Assembly: GCA_907165135.1 (NCBI GenBank)
Contig: OU015568.1
Span: 6,022,501-6,086,500 of the forward strand
DNA from: Oikopleura dioica
Taxonomy: Eukaryota; Chordata; Appendicularia; Copelata; Oikopleuridae
Direction of reading: 5' to 3'
Length of the DNA stretch: 64,000 nucleotides
The position numbers and the translations under genes were made by a program. The notes beneath the pieces were generated by a model. It made no database searches and was not told the origin of the DNA. It saw only the letters and a program-made list of their open reading frames with translations. This document shows, piece after piece, positions 1 through 10,800 of the stretch; within the stretch, counting starts at the first letter, position 1, and each line of letters begins with the position of its first letter.

Positions 1-647
1 GCGAGTGTGAAACCAATGGTCAATTGGCAATGATTGATCGAGCGAAGAGCACGCTGAATTCTCGACTTGATACTGGATTTGCGCTAAAGCCAAGAACGAT
101 GAGTGCGAAGAGTTCGATTCCACCGCGGCAAGCTTCAGCCAAACCACGACCTGTTACTACTTCAACTTCTGCGAGTCGATTTGGCGCATTTGCGAAGACT
201 GGCGTGAGTAAAACTGAGAGAAAGCCTGGTGCAACAAAGAAAGAGGAAGCGAAGAAGGTGGTCCAGCCGACCTCTTCAAAGACGAAACCAGGTGTGATTC
301 AGCCAAAGGTTGTCTCACGATTCGGCCAAGCTTCATCTTCTAGCAAGAAAGAAGTGCAGAAAGTTAAACCAGCGAGTAGTTCAGTAACTGCACCAGGGAA
401 GAGCACGGCAGCGACGAATCCGAAGCCAAAGATTCCGACTTCGACGATGGAAAAGCCTGAAAAGTCGAAGCCGCTTACGGCCAAGGCAGCTGAAGTTACT
501 GAGAGACTTTTGAGTAAGACGCCAAAAACGCCTCGCGATAAACCAGCAGAGTCTAAGACTCCTGCTTCTTCCTCTGCATCTTTGAAAGCGAAAACACCAG
601 TGCGACCGAAGACTCCAGTGGCGAAAACGCCAGCTAAAACTTCTTGA
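1..647 (+). CDS. C-terminal part of a basic Lys/Ser/Thr/Pro-rich protein
   Basis: The reading frame is open from the window edge (first full codon at base 3) and ends at TGA 645-647, so this is a 3' exon and the true start lies outside. It encodes about 214 residues dominated by K, S, T, P and A, with repeated KTP and SK motifs and no visible folded domain or membrane segment. Such composition suits a disordered tail binding microtubules, nucleic acid or chromatin, but I do not recognise the family. It lies just outside the left arm of the inverted duplication and has no partner on the right side. Confidence 0.45.
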   Translation, partial: ECETNGQLAMIDRAKSTLNSRLDTGFALKPRTMSAKSSIPPRQASAKPRPVTTSTSASRFGAFAKTGVSKTERKPGATKKEEAKKVVQPTSSKTKPGVIQPKVVSRFGQASSSSKKEVQKVKPASSSVTAPGKSTAATNPKPKIPTSTMEKPEKSKPLTAKAAEVTERLLSKTPKTPRDKPAESKTPASSSASLKAKTPVRPKTPVAKTPAKTS

Positions 648-655
648 TTCAGCTT

Positions 656-869
656 TTGACGACGAACTAATCAACCCAACGAGTAAAAAAGCAGTCTTCG
701 TGTTCGAGCAAGTTGTCCCAGGATTAAAGACGAACGACAAATGCCAAGCCACATTTAACGTAACTACAGCTGAATTTAACAAGTCCTAAAAAGCTTTTTA
801 AGGATGTCGCCTGGGAAGTTGCCGGAAAGGGCTTTGTCACCTCCGCCAATTTGACTAATGTTCAAGTCA
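656..869 (+). pseudogene. Coding-like fragment, unrecognised
   Basis: Two overlapping frames read as protein: one starts AFDDELINPTSKKAVF and runs to about 779, the other starts KDVAWEVAGKGFV and ends at a TAA near 869. They would join if about 20 bp containing two stops were removed, too short for a normal intron. This may be the last exons of the gene before it, or a separate remnant. From 870 to 920 I see nothing. Confidence 0.25.
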
Positions 870-1185
870 AATAAGCGATCTGAAGAAAGACCGTCGATTC
901 ACTAGGCTGCTACTCAAAATACTTGATAGGGACAATTTGAAATTAATGATAATCACCTTTCTACTTTAAGAATTTTGATGAATCGAATCGTTTTTCGCCG
1001 AATCGTTCCTTTTGCTAGTTTATCCTCGATCCAGGTAAAAAGAACGATTGGATTCGAGGTGATTTTAAAGCGATTGAAAGCTCTTCTGGAACGAGAAGGA
1101 ATCGAGAAATGTGTTGGCGAAAGATAGAAGCTACATAATCGAAGATTCCTCTGGAACGATTGAATATTGAAACTCGTACAAGAAA

Positions 1186-1736
1186 ATGCGATTATTTGGG
1201 TATTTCGGCTGTCCTTACTGCGCCAATGTAAGGGCCTATGTTAAATTTCGGGGAATCGATAACAAAGACGTCGAAGTCAGCATTGGCAAGCCAGAGCTGA
1301 AGGGTGTCATTGAAAACTACTTACAAGGTAAATTGCTTGTTCCTTTTGGCAAAGAATAGTCATTTTTAGTGCCCGTCCTCGCCTTCTACAACAACAGCAG
1401 TAGCGAGCCCGACGCAGTAGTGAAGGACTCCGGAGCGATCGTCTCGACTCTGGAGCAAGTGCTCCGATTAGTGGCCGAGCCGATGAGCGAAATCGCCAAA
1501 TAATACTTCGACGAAAAGGGTAAATTCATCAAGAGCAAGGTGCCGATCCTGACGAAAGATGGACAGATCCAGACAGTAAATTCGTTCAAGACGGAATTCT
1601 ATATATCGAAGCTTTTGCAGTAATCAACTTGACTGAAGGGACGAGCGCTTGGGAGCAGTACGAACAGAGTCCCGAGCTGATGCAGTGGTACTACTCAGTC
1701 CAGCACGCGCTCGACACTCATCAGGGCATGCTCTAA
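1186..1736 (+). pseudogene. PTGES2: Prostaglandin E synthase 2-like, broken copy (left)
   Basis: The frame starts MRLFGYFGCPYCA, the glutaredoxin-like thiol motif CPYC of membrane-associated PGE synthase 2 (CPFC in mammals). A short GT-AG intron follows at about 1326-1368 and gives the conserved VPVL motif, then a segment like the family region ending in YY before the EKGK stretch. TAA at 1501-1503 interrupts it where the family has tyrosine. The copy is shorter than PTGES2 (about 380 residues): most of the C-terminal GST-like domain is missing. The right-arm copy (15022-15576) shares the TAA. Almost certainly not a functional enzyme. Confidence 0.7.
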
Positions 1737-1867
1737 GCACTGGCCCCACTGAATCACTTTTAGACTTGAAAACCGTCCAAACTTCATTCTTCAAAAGATA
1801 ACTAACCAAGGAATCAAGGCCCAAGCTTGTGAAATTACTAGATGTTTTCATTCGTCTTCATTTTAGA

Positions 1868-2877
1868 ATGTCAAGCAATGTCACAAAAATCGTTGAAGAA
1901 AACAAGAAAAGCAGACACTACAGTCTTTCTCTCAGCGACAAGAGCATCACCCAACTGACGCAGATTTCTTCCGACTTCAGCCAACTGCAGCACCTCTCCG
2001 AGCTCATTCTCGCGCACAACGGCCTCAAACAGCTCGCTGCTTCGATCACAAACTTAAAGAATCTCAAACTGCTCAACTGCTTCAACAATGAGCTCGTCGA
2101 GCTTCCCGGAAACTTGTCGGAGGTGAATTCAAGAGCGCGATTCTTTTCTAGAAGCCCTTGTTTTAGCTGCAAGAGCTGAGTAATCTCAATTTGGGAATGA
2201 ACAAGCTTCAGCGCCTGCCGAACAGCTTCCACAAACTCGCCAAGCTCGAAATACTCGACTTGACGTAAAACAACTTCAACGAAACAGTTTGCGAGCTCCT
2301 TTCTAAGGTAACTCTCAGTCAGTCGCGTTTTTCCTATTTTTGTAGTCGCTGCGCGCGTTGTACGTTTCCGACAACGACTTCCACAATCTTCCTTCAAAAG
2401 TGGCCCAATTTAAGAGACTTCAAATTCTTTGCGCAAGAGATAACGAGATAACGCTCATTCCGCCGGAAATCGCACTAATGGACAATTTGACAGAGCTTCA
2501 TTTACAGGTACTTGATAACTTCGTTTAGAATCGTATTTCATTTGGATCTTGCAGGGCAATTTGCTGAGTCTACTTCCGCCGCAGCTTCCAGTGCTCGTCG
2601 GGAAGAAGCTCAAAATTCTGAGAGTGGAGAGGAACTAGTTCGTCCGACCGATCGAAGAAAACAGGAAAAAGGCCAACAAGCGCTGTAGATTATCTCCGCT
2701 CCGACCGTAAGACAGCTCTTCTTGATAGGCTTCCTTTGAGGCTCAAAGTTTGAGCGCAATTCAGAGTACTGCATCTTCTACAACCGCGAAGGAGGCGACC
2801 AGAACGCGAAGCCCTCTGCCGAGCGGCGCAAAGAGCGGGAGAAGAAGCGGCAAGTCACCCGCCCAGTCCAGGCTTGA
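1868..2877 (+). pseudogene. RSU1: Ras suppressor protein 1-like (LRR), broken copy (left)
   Basis: ATG at 1868 opens a leucine-rich-repeat protein matching RSU1, the LRR partner of the PINCH/ILK focal-adhesion complex. Diagnostic blocks are LKLLNCFNNELVELP, LNLGMNKLQRLP, LEILDLT.NN and ALYVSDNDFHNLP, spread over about five short exons. Damage: TAA 2266-2268 where RSU1 has Tyr in LDLTYNN (shared with the right arm); TAG in the later NYF block where the right arm keeps TAC; a small frameshift near 2685. The C-terminal basic tail ends near 2877. More decayed than the right copy. Confidence 0.8.
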
Positions 2878-3020
2878 TCTGATTCTGTACCTTTTTTGCA
2901 TGTTCTGTCTGGCAGCACTTCCAATATCCACCAGCGCTACTTTCATCGTCATCAAAAACTCCCTTCAGTGCACTGACCTCTCTCTCTTCTACGCTTGATC
3001 ATTCTAACTGGCCAATTTAA

Positions 3021-3695
3021 GGGGGTAGTCCTCGCTTTTGAAAAATCGGAATTTTCAAATTTTCTTTGCAAATTCTGAAAACTCGTTAGAAGAGCTAAAA
3101 ACTTTGTGTTGATCATTTTTTCAAAATATAAGAGGAAAAAACCCAAAATCGCACTTGAAAAATGAGATTTTGATGTAAAATTTCAAAAACTCGAAATTTT
3201 TTGCCAATTTTATCCATAGATATAGCTTTATTTCGATTTTAAATTACCTCTAGATAATAAAGATAATAAATAAAATGTCTATTATTATGCTAATTTAGTA
3301 TAAATCATCCTTAAAAACTTATTTTTTCAAGATTTTGAGACCCAACCTTTGATTGATGGCATTACATTATGACTTTTCGGAATTTTTTAATTTCCCTGAA
3401 TTCAAACCTAGACGAAGGTATGAACTTTCAAAAAATTAATAAGTTTAAATTTTTGAAACATCCTCTTGATTTTAGGCGCGTTTAGAAAAAGGCCAAAATG
3501 GCGATTTTGCCCGGGCTAGGTTCTATTATCGCCCTCTAACTCCTTAAGCGGGCGAATAAAATTTTTTCCGTGAATTCAAACTTTCATCAGGGTTCGACCT
3601 TTCTACTCATATAGTTTTTATCCCTTAACCCCACCGCAAATTTGTGGGAGCGCTGTTCAAAAAGAGCCGAGATCGCAAAAGCAGGGACTACCTCC
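3021..3695. mobile_element. Non-autonomous TTAA-flanked element (pi­ggyBac-like MITE)
   Basis: 675 bp absent from the right arm. It is bounded by TTAA at 3017-3020 and 3696-3699, while the right arm keeps one TTAA (13693-13697 area), giving a natural empty site. Ends are inverted: GGGGGTAGTCCTCGCTTTTG on the left and, reverse-complemented, GGAGGTAGTCCCTGCTTTTG on the right. The inside is AT-rich with no convincing coding frame. TTAA duplication is the hallmark of the piggyBac superfamily; assignment is by that and the terminal repeats only. Confidence 0.8.
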
Positions 3696-3883
3696 TTAAG
3701 GAACTCCCGTTGAAACTGGTCCACTTTTGAAAGGTTGCTGGGAAGTTCCTTAATTGGCAAATGGTTCCTTTTCTTCTAATAAATTCGGTTTCTTCAAAAT
3801 ATTTTTTATTCGTATTTTCAGAATTGGCGATTGAAATAAGCCATCCCTTTTGTTTTTACGAATATTGAGAATGATTACTAAAG

Positions 3884-4640
3884 GAGGAATCAAACGAGGA
3901 ATTTACGGGTGTATGGCGCCCAGGTTATGCGGCCGTCCTTGAGTTCCTGAAAGACATGGCCAGCGCGAAGGAAGACAAAGACTCGGCCTTCCGGTCGGTA
4001 ATGTCGATGGACAAGTCAGCGTTTAGCCGAAACGATCGGAACTATGAGAACCTCTCGCAAAACAGTGTAACAGTTACTTCTATCTCGTCGAGTAGATCGC
4101 GGCCGATCGACGCCGAGAGAATTAACGCAGGCTTCGTTGTCAACTTCAAAAAGAAATACTCTATCTAGGTCACTATTTTCTGCACAAAGAATTATCCAAA
4201 CTTGTTTTCAGTACAACTGCGAAAGCAACGGGCTCTGGCGGCTACTTGAACGTCTCTCAAGCGGGTCTCATTCGAGAAACTCTTTTCGCTATGGAAAACA
4301 TCCCCGGCCTCTTCATTTGCTACGACGACAACGTCAATTCACTTTACAGATACCGACTCAAGGAGAAATGACAGAGTAGACAGTCGCGATCGATCAGATG
4401 TGGAGTCGCTGGGCGCGTTGGGCTTTCACGTTCGCGAAATCAGCGCCTTTATCGCGCAGCACGAGAAGCAGGAAGGATGATTGGAAGCGCTGGTCAGCAG
4501 AATTCGAGCTGGGACTTTTCCAAGTTTATGCGGCGGAGTATGATGGCAAAAAGACCAAAAAAGAGGACTTGCGAAATTGATGCTTCCGAAGCACGAGAAT
4601 AGACAACTTTAACCGCTGCTGTTTAAGATTTCCAGTATGA
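3884..4640 (+). pseudogene. Gamma-tubulin complex component-like, broken copy (left)
   Basis: After an AG at 3883 the frame reads NEEFTGVWRPGYAAVLEFL, then a Ser-rich stretch, then GGYLNVSQxxLIR and a block like LGALGFHVREISAFIAQHE. This order resembles the N-terminal part of Spc97/Spc98 proteins, closest in feel to GCP5. The A run at about 4146-4150 has five A here and four on the right; neither keeps the frame. A 298-bp deletion at 4502-4507 removes the segment that follows HEKQEG in the right arm. Incomplete at both ends. Family call moderate, paralogue uncertain. Confidence 0.5.
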
Positions 4641-4800
4641 CTAAATTATAAACACCATAACAGTGTTTTCGGCTTGGTCTACGGGAGTTTTTCTGAAAAC
4701 GGGTGTGGGTGGGGATGGGGACAGGCAAAGTCCTCATGTCTTATTATTTGGCGGGAGACTCTGTCTGTCTGCGATCAGGCAGGCTCCCTTTAATGTTATG

Positions 4801-7110
4801 CTTGTAGGGTTATGCTTGTAGAGGGCTCAAGTTAGTCTTAGAGCGTGGGCGCGACTAGGGTTATGCTTGTAGAGGGCTCAAGTTAGTCTTAGAGCGTGGG
4901 CGCGACTAGGGTTATGCTTGTAGAGGGCTCAAGTTAGTCTTAGAGCGTGGGCGCGACTAGGGTTATGCTTGTAGAGGGCTCAAGTTAGTCTTAGAGCGTG
5001 GGCGCGACTAGGGTTATGCTTGTAGAGGGCTCAAGTTAGTCTTAGAGCGTGGGCGCGACTAGGGTTATGCTTGTAGAGGGCTCAAGTTAGTCTTAGAGCG
5101 TGGGCGCGACTAGGGTTATGCTTGTAGAGGGCTCAAGTTAGTCTTAGAGCGTGGGCGCGACTAGGGTTATGCTTGTAGAGGGCTCAAGTTAGTCTTAGAG
5201 CGTGGGCGCGACTAGGGTTATGCTTGTAGAGGGCTCAAGTTAGTCTTAGAGCGTGGGCGCGACTAGGGTTATGCTTGTAGAGGGCTCAAGTTAGTCTTAG
5301 AGCGTGGGCGCGACTAGGGTTATGCTTGTAGAGGGCTCAAGTTAGTCTTAGAGCGTGGGCGCGACTAGGGTTATGCTTGTAGAGGGCTCAAGTTAGTCTT
5401 AGAGCGTGGGCGCGACTAGGGTTATGCTTGTAGAGGGCTCAAGTTAGTCTTAGAGCGTGGGCGCGACTAGGGTTATGCTTGTAGAGGGCTCAAGTTAGTC
5501 TTAGAGCGTGGGCGCGACTAGGGTTATGCTTGTAGAGGGCTCAAGTTAGTCTTAGAGCGTGGGCGCGACTAGGGTTATGCTTGTAGAGGGCTCAAGTTAG
5601 TCTTAGAGCGTGGGCGCGACTAGGGTTATGCTTGTAGAGGGCTCAAGTTAGTCTTAGAGCGTGGGCGCGACTAGGGTTATGCTTGTAGAGGGCTCAAGTT
5701 AGTCTTAGAGCGTGGGCGCGACTAGGGTTATGCTTGTAGAGGGCTCAAGTTAGTCTTAGAGCGTGGGCGCGACTAGGGTTATGCTTGTAGAGGGCTCAAG
5801 TTAGCGCGACTAGGGTTAGCTTGTAGAGGGCTCAAGTTAGTCTTAGAGCGTGGGCGCGACTAGGGTTAGAGGGCTCAAGTTAGTCTTAGAGCGTGGGCGC
5901 GACTAGGGTTATGCTTGTAGAGGGCTCAAGTTAGTCTTAGAGCGTGGGCGCGACTAGGGTTATGCTTGTAGAGGGCTCAAGTTAGTCTTAGAGCGTGGGC
6001 GCGACTAGGGTTATGCTTGTAGAGGGCTCAAGTTAGTCTTAGAGCGTGGGCGCGACTAGGGTTATGCTTGTAGAGGGCTCAAGTTAGTCTTAGAGCGTGG
6101 GCGCGACTAGGGTTATGCTTGTAGAGGGCTCAAGTTAGTCTTAGAGCGTGGGCGCGACTAGGGTTATGCTTAGGGTTAGTTAGGGTTCAAGTTAGTCTTA
6201 GTTAGGGTTAGGGTTAGGACTAGGGTTAGGGTTAGGGTTAGTTAGGGTTCAAGTTAGTCTTAGAGCGTGGGCGCGACTAGGGTTATGCTTGTAGAGGGCT
6301 CAAGTTAGTCTTAGAGCGTGGGCGCGACTAGGGTTATGCTTGTAGAGGGCTCAAGTTAGTCTTAGAGCGTGGGCGCGACTAGGGTTATGCTTGTAGAGGG
6401 CTCAAGTTAGTCTTAGAGCGTGGGCGCGACTAGGGTTATGCTTGTAGAGGGCTCAAGTTAGTCTTAGAGCGTGGGCGCGACTAGGGTTATGCTTGTAGAG
6501 GGCTCAAGTTAGTCTTAGAGCGTGGGCGCGACTAGGGTTATGCTTGTAGAGGGCTCAAGTTAGTCTTAGAGCGTGGGCGCGACTAGGGTTATGCTTGTAG
6601 AGGGCTCAAGTTAGTCTTAGAGCGTGGGCGCGACTAGGGTTATGCTTGTAGAGGGCTCAAGTTAGTCTTAGAGCGTGGGCGCGACTAGGGTTATGCTTGT
6701 AGAGGGCTCAAGTTAGTCTTAGAGCGTGGGCGCGACTAGGGTTATGCTTGTAGAGGGCTCAAGTTAGTCTTAGAGCGTGGGCGCGACTAGGGTTATGCTT
6801 GTAGAGGGCTCAAGTTAGTCTTAGAGCGTGGGCGCGACTAGGGTTATGCTTGTAGAGGGCTCAAGTTAGTCTTAGAGCGTGGGCGCGACTAGGGTTATGC
6901 TTGTAGAGGGCTCAAGTTAGTCTTAGAGCGTGGGCGCGACTAGGGTTATGCTTGTAGAGGGCTCAAGTTAGTCTTAGAGCGTGGGCGCGACTAGGGTTAT
7001 GCTTGTAGAGGGCTCAAGTTAGTCTTAGAGCGTGGGCGCGACTAGGGTTATGCTTGTAGAGGGCTCAAGTTAGTCTTAGAGCGTGGGCGCGACTAGGGTT
7101 ATGCTTGTAG
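4801..7110. repeat. 51-bp subtelomeric satellite array (left end)
   Basis: About 45 near-identical head-to-tail units of 51 bp. The unit contains GAGCGTGGGCGCGACTAGGG and TTATGCTTGTAGAGGGCTCA. It embeds TAGGGTTA, a telomere-like core. Two irregular places (about 5804-5865 and 6171-6250) carry shortened units mixed with TTAGGG. The unit is clearly related to, but distinct from, the 53-bp unit on the other side of the gap. No coding potential. Confidence 0.97.
6171..6250. repeat. Interstitial TTAGGG patch inside the satellite
   Basis: TAGGGTTAG repeats, partly degenerate and mixed with pieces of the 51-bp unit (GTTCAAGTTAGTCTTA), interrupt the otherwise uniform array. This looks like an old telomere boundary or a recombination scar between telomeric DNA and the satellite. 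Confidence 0.85.
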
Positions 7111-7124
7111 AGGGTTAGGGTTAG
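7111..7124 (+). repeat. TTAGGG telomeric repeat entering the gap
   Basis: AGGGTTAGGGTTAG directly abuts the run of N. The G-rich strand points rightwards, as at the right-hand end of a chromosome. Confidence 0.85.
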
Positions 7125-7624
7125 NNNNNNNNNNNNNNNNNNNNNNNNNNNNNNNNNNNNNNNNNNNNNNNNNNNNNNNNNNNNNNNNNNNNNNNNNNNN
7201 NNNNNNNNNNNNNNNNNNNNNNNNNNNNNNNNNNNNNNNNNNNNNNNNNNNNNNNNNNNNNNNNNNNNNNNNNNNNNNNNNNNNNNNNNNNNNNNNNNNN
7301 NNNNNNNNNNNNNNNNNNNNNNNNNNNNNNNNNNNNNNNNNNNNNNNNNNNNNNNNNNNNNNNNNNNNNNNNNNNNNNNNNNNNNNNNNNNNNNNNNNNN
7401 NNNNNNNNNNNNNNNNNNNNNNNNNNNNNNNNNNNNNNNNNNNNNNNNNNNNNNNNNNNNNNNNNNNNNNNNNNNNNNNNNNNNNNNNNNNNNNNNNNNN
7501 NNNNNNNNNNNNNNNNNNNNNNNNNNNNNNNNNNNNNNNNNNNNNNNNNNNNNNNNNNNNNNNNNNNNNNNNNNNNNNNNNNNNNNNNNNNNNNNNNNNN
7601 NNNNNNNNNNNNNNNNNNNNNNNN
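7125..7624. other. Assembly gap of exactly 500 N
   Basis: A fixed 500-N gap usually marks a scaffolder join of unknown size and orientation rather than a measured distance. It separates G-strand telomeric repeat on the left from C-strand telomeric repeat on the right. Confidence 0.99.
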
Positions 7625-7860
7625 TAACCCTAACTCCTAACCCTAACCCTAACCCTAACCCTAACCCTAACCCTAACCCTAACCCTAACCCTAACCCTAA
7701 CCCTAACCCTAACCCTAACAACCTAACCCTAACCTAACCTAACCTAACCCCCTAACCTAACCCTAACCTAACCTAACCCTAACCCTAACCTAACCCTAAC
7801 CCTAACCTAACCCTAACCTAACCCTAACCTAACCCTAACCCTAACCCTAACCCTAACCCT
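7625..7860 (-). repeat. CCCTAA telomeric repeat leaving the gap
   Basis: About 235 bp of CCCTAA with interspersed five-base CCTAA variants and one CTCCTAA, i.e. TTAGGG on the minus strand. It faces the left telomeric stretch across the gap. The homogeneous part lies near the gap and the degenerate part next to the satellite, as expected at a true chromosome end. Confidence 0.95.
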
Positions 7861-10800
7861 AAGATTAACTTGGGCCCTCTGATAGCATAACCCTAATCAC
7901 GCGCCCACGCTCTAAGATTAACTTGGGCCCTCTGATAGCATAACCCTAATCACGCGCCCACGCTCTAAGATTAACTTGGGCCCTCTGATAGCATAACCCT
8001 AATCACGCGCCCACGCTCTAAGATTAACTTGGGCCCTCTGATAGCATAACCCTAATCACGCGCCCACGCTCTAAGATTAACTTGGGCCCTCTGATAGCAT
8101 AACCCTAATCACGCGCCCACGCTCTAAGATTAACTTGGGCCCTCTGATAGCATAACCCTAATCACGCGCCCACGCTCTAAGATTAACTTGGGCCCTCTGA
8201 TAGCATAACCCTAATCACGCGCCCACGCTCTAAGATTAACTTGGGCCCTCTGATAGCATAACCCTAATCACGCGCCCACGCTCTAAGATTAACTTGGGCC
8301 CTCTGATAGCATAACCCTAATCACGCGCCCACGCTCTAAGATTAACTTGGGCCCTCTGATAGCATAACCCTAATCACGCGCCCACGCTCTAAGATTAACT
8401 TGGGCCCTCTGATAGCATAACCCTAATCACGCGCCCACGCTCTAAGATTAACTTGGGCCCTCTGATAGCATAACCCTAATCACGCGCCCACGCTCTAAGA
8501 TTAACTTGGGCCCTCTGATAGCATAACCCTAATCACGCGCCCACGCTCTAAGATTAACTTGGGCCCTCTGATAGCATAACCCTAATCACGCGCCCACGCT
8601 CTAAGATTAACTTGGGCCCTCTGATAGCATAACCCTAATCACGCGCCCACGCTCTAAGATTAACTTGGGCCCTCTGATAGCATAACCCTAATCACGCGCC
8701 CACGCTCTAAGATTAACTTGGGCCCTCTGATAGCATAACCCTAATCACGCGCCCACGCTCTAAGATTAACTTGGGCCCTCTGATAGCATAACCCTAATCA
8801 CGCGCCCACGCTCTAAGATTAACTTGGGCCCTCTGATAGCATAACCCTAATCACGCGCCCACGCTCTAAGATTAACTTGGGCCCTCTGATAGCATAACCC
8901 TAATCACGCGCCCACGCTCTAAGATTAACTTGGGCCCTCTGATAGCATAACCCTAATCACGCGCCCACGCTCTAAGATTAACTTGGGCCCTCTGATAGCA
9001 TAACCCTAATCACGCGCCCACGCTCTAAGATTAACTTGGGCCCTCTGATAGCATAACCCTAATCACGCGCCCACGCTCTAAGATTAACTTGGGCCCTCTG
9101 ATAGCATAACCCTAATCACGCGCCCACGCTCTAAGATTAACTTGGGCCCTCTGATAGCATAACCCTAATCACGCGCCCACGCTCTAAGATTAACTTGGGC
9201 CCTCTGATAGCATAACCCTAATCACGCGCCCACGCTCTAAGATTAACTTGGGCCCTCTGATAGCATAACCCTAATCACGCGCCCACGCTCTAAGATTAAC
9301 TTGGGCCCTCTGATAGCATAACCCTAATCACGCGCCCACGCTCTAAGATTAACTTGGGCCCTCTGATAGCATAACCCTAATCACGCGCCCACGCTCTAAG
9401 ATTAACTTGGGCCCTCTGATAGCATAACCCTAATCACGCGCCCACGCTCTAAGATTAACTTGGGCCCTCTGATAGCATAACCCTAATCACGCGCCCACGC
9501 TCTAAGATTAACTTGGGCCCTCTGATAGCATAACCCTAATCACGCGCCCACGCTCTAAGATTAACTTGGGCCCTCTGATAGCATAACCCTAATCACGCGC
9601 CCACGCTCTAAGATTAACTTGGGCCCTCTGATAGCATAACCCTAATCACGCGCCCACGCTCTAAGATTAACTTGGGCCCTCTGATAGCATAACCCTAATC
9701 ACGCGCCCACGCTCTAAGATTAACTTGGGCCCTCTGATAGCATAACCCTAATCACGCGCCCACGCTCTAAGATTAACTTGGGCCCTCTGATAGCATAACC
9801 CTAATCACGCGCCCACGCTCTAAGATTAACTTGGGCCCTCTGATAGCATAACCCTAATCACGCGCCCACGCTCTAAGATTAACTTGGGCCCTCTGATAGC
9901 ATAACCCTAATCACGCGCCCACGCTCTAAGATTAACTTGGGCCCTCTGATAGCATAACCCTAATCACGCGCCCACGCTCTAAGATTAACTTGGGCCCTCT
10001 GATAGCATAACCCTAATCACGCGCCCACGCTCTAAGATTAACTTGGGCCCTCTGATAGCATAACCCTAATCACGCGCCCACGCTCTAAGATTAACTTGGG
10101 CCCTCTGATAGCATAACCCTAATCACGCGCCCACGCTCTAAGATTAACTTGGGCCCTCTGATAGCATAACCCTAATCACGCGCCCACGCTCTAAGATTAA
10201 CTTGGGCCCTCTGATAGCATAACCCTAATCACGCGCCCACGCTCTAAGATTAACTTGGGCCCTCTGATAGCATAACCCTAATCACGCGCCCACGCTCTAA
10301 GATTAACTTGGGCCCTCTGATAGCATAACCCTAATCACGCGCCCACGCTCTAAGATTAACTTGGGCCCTCTGATAGCATAACCCTAATCACGCGCCCACG
10401 CTCTAAGATTAACTTGGGCCCTCTGATAGCATAACCCTAATCACGCGCCCACGCTCTAAGATTAACTTGGGCCCTCTGATAGCATAACCCTAATCACGCG
10501 CCCACGCTCTAAGATTAACTTGGGCCCTCTGATAGCATAACCCTAATCACGCGCCCACGCTCTAAGATTAACTTGGGCCCTCTGATAGCATAACCCTAAT
10601 CACGCGCCCACGCTCTAAGATTAACTTGGGCCCTCTGATAGCATAACCCTAATCACGCGCCCACGCTCTAAGATTAACTTGGGCCCTCTGATAGCATAAC
10701 CCTAATCACGCGCCCACGCTCTAAGATTAACTTGGGCCCTCTGATAGCATAACCCTAATCACGCGCCCACGCTCTAAGATTAACTTGGGCCCTCTGATAG

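Larger units (their letters stand above)
921..4800. repeat. Left arm of a large inverted duplication
   Basis: From ACTTGATAGGG at 921 to CCCTTTAATGTTATG at 4786-4800 this block matches the reverse complement of 12286-15841 with scattered substitutions. The arms differ by a 675-bp TTAA insertion here (3021-3695), a 298-bp deletion here at 4502-4507, and a short extra segment on the right near 14850-14920. Both ends stop abruptly: outside 921 the flanks are unrelated, and at 4800 each arm passes into its own satellite. It is best read as a subtelomeric segmental duplication present at two chromosome ends. Confidence 0.9.

Noticed and set aside
3040-3690. A transposase inside the TTAA element
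   Set aside because: Only short AT-rich frames are present; no DDD motif or long ORF.
7065-7721. A 218-residue minus-strand frame rich in Leu-Gly repeats spanning the gap
   Set aside because: It is translation of CCCTAA repeats and unknown bases, not a gene.
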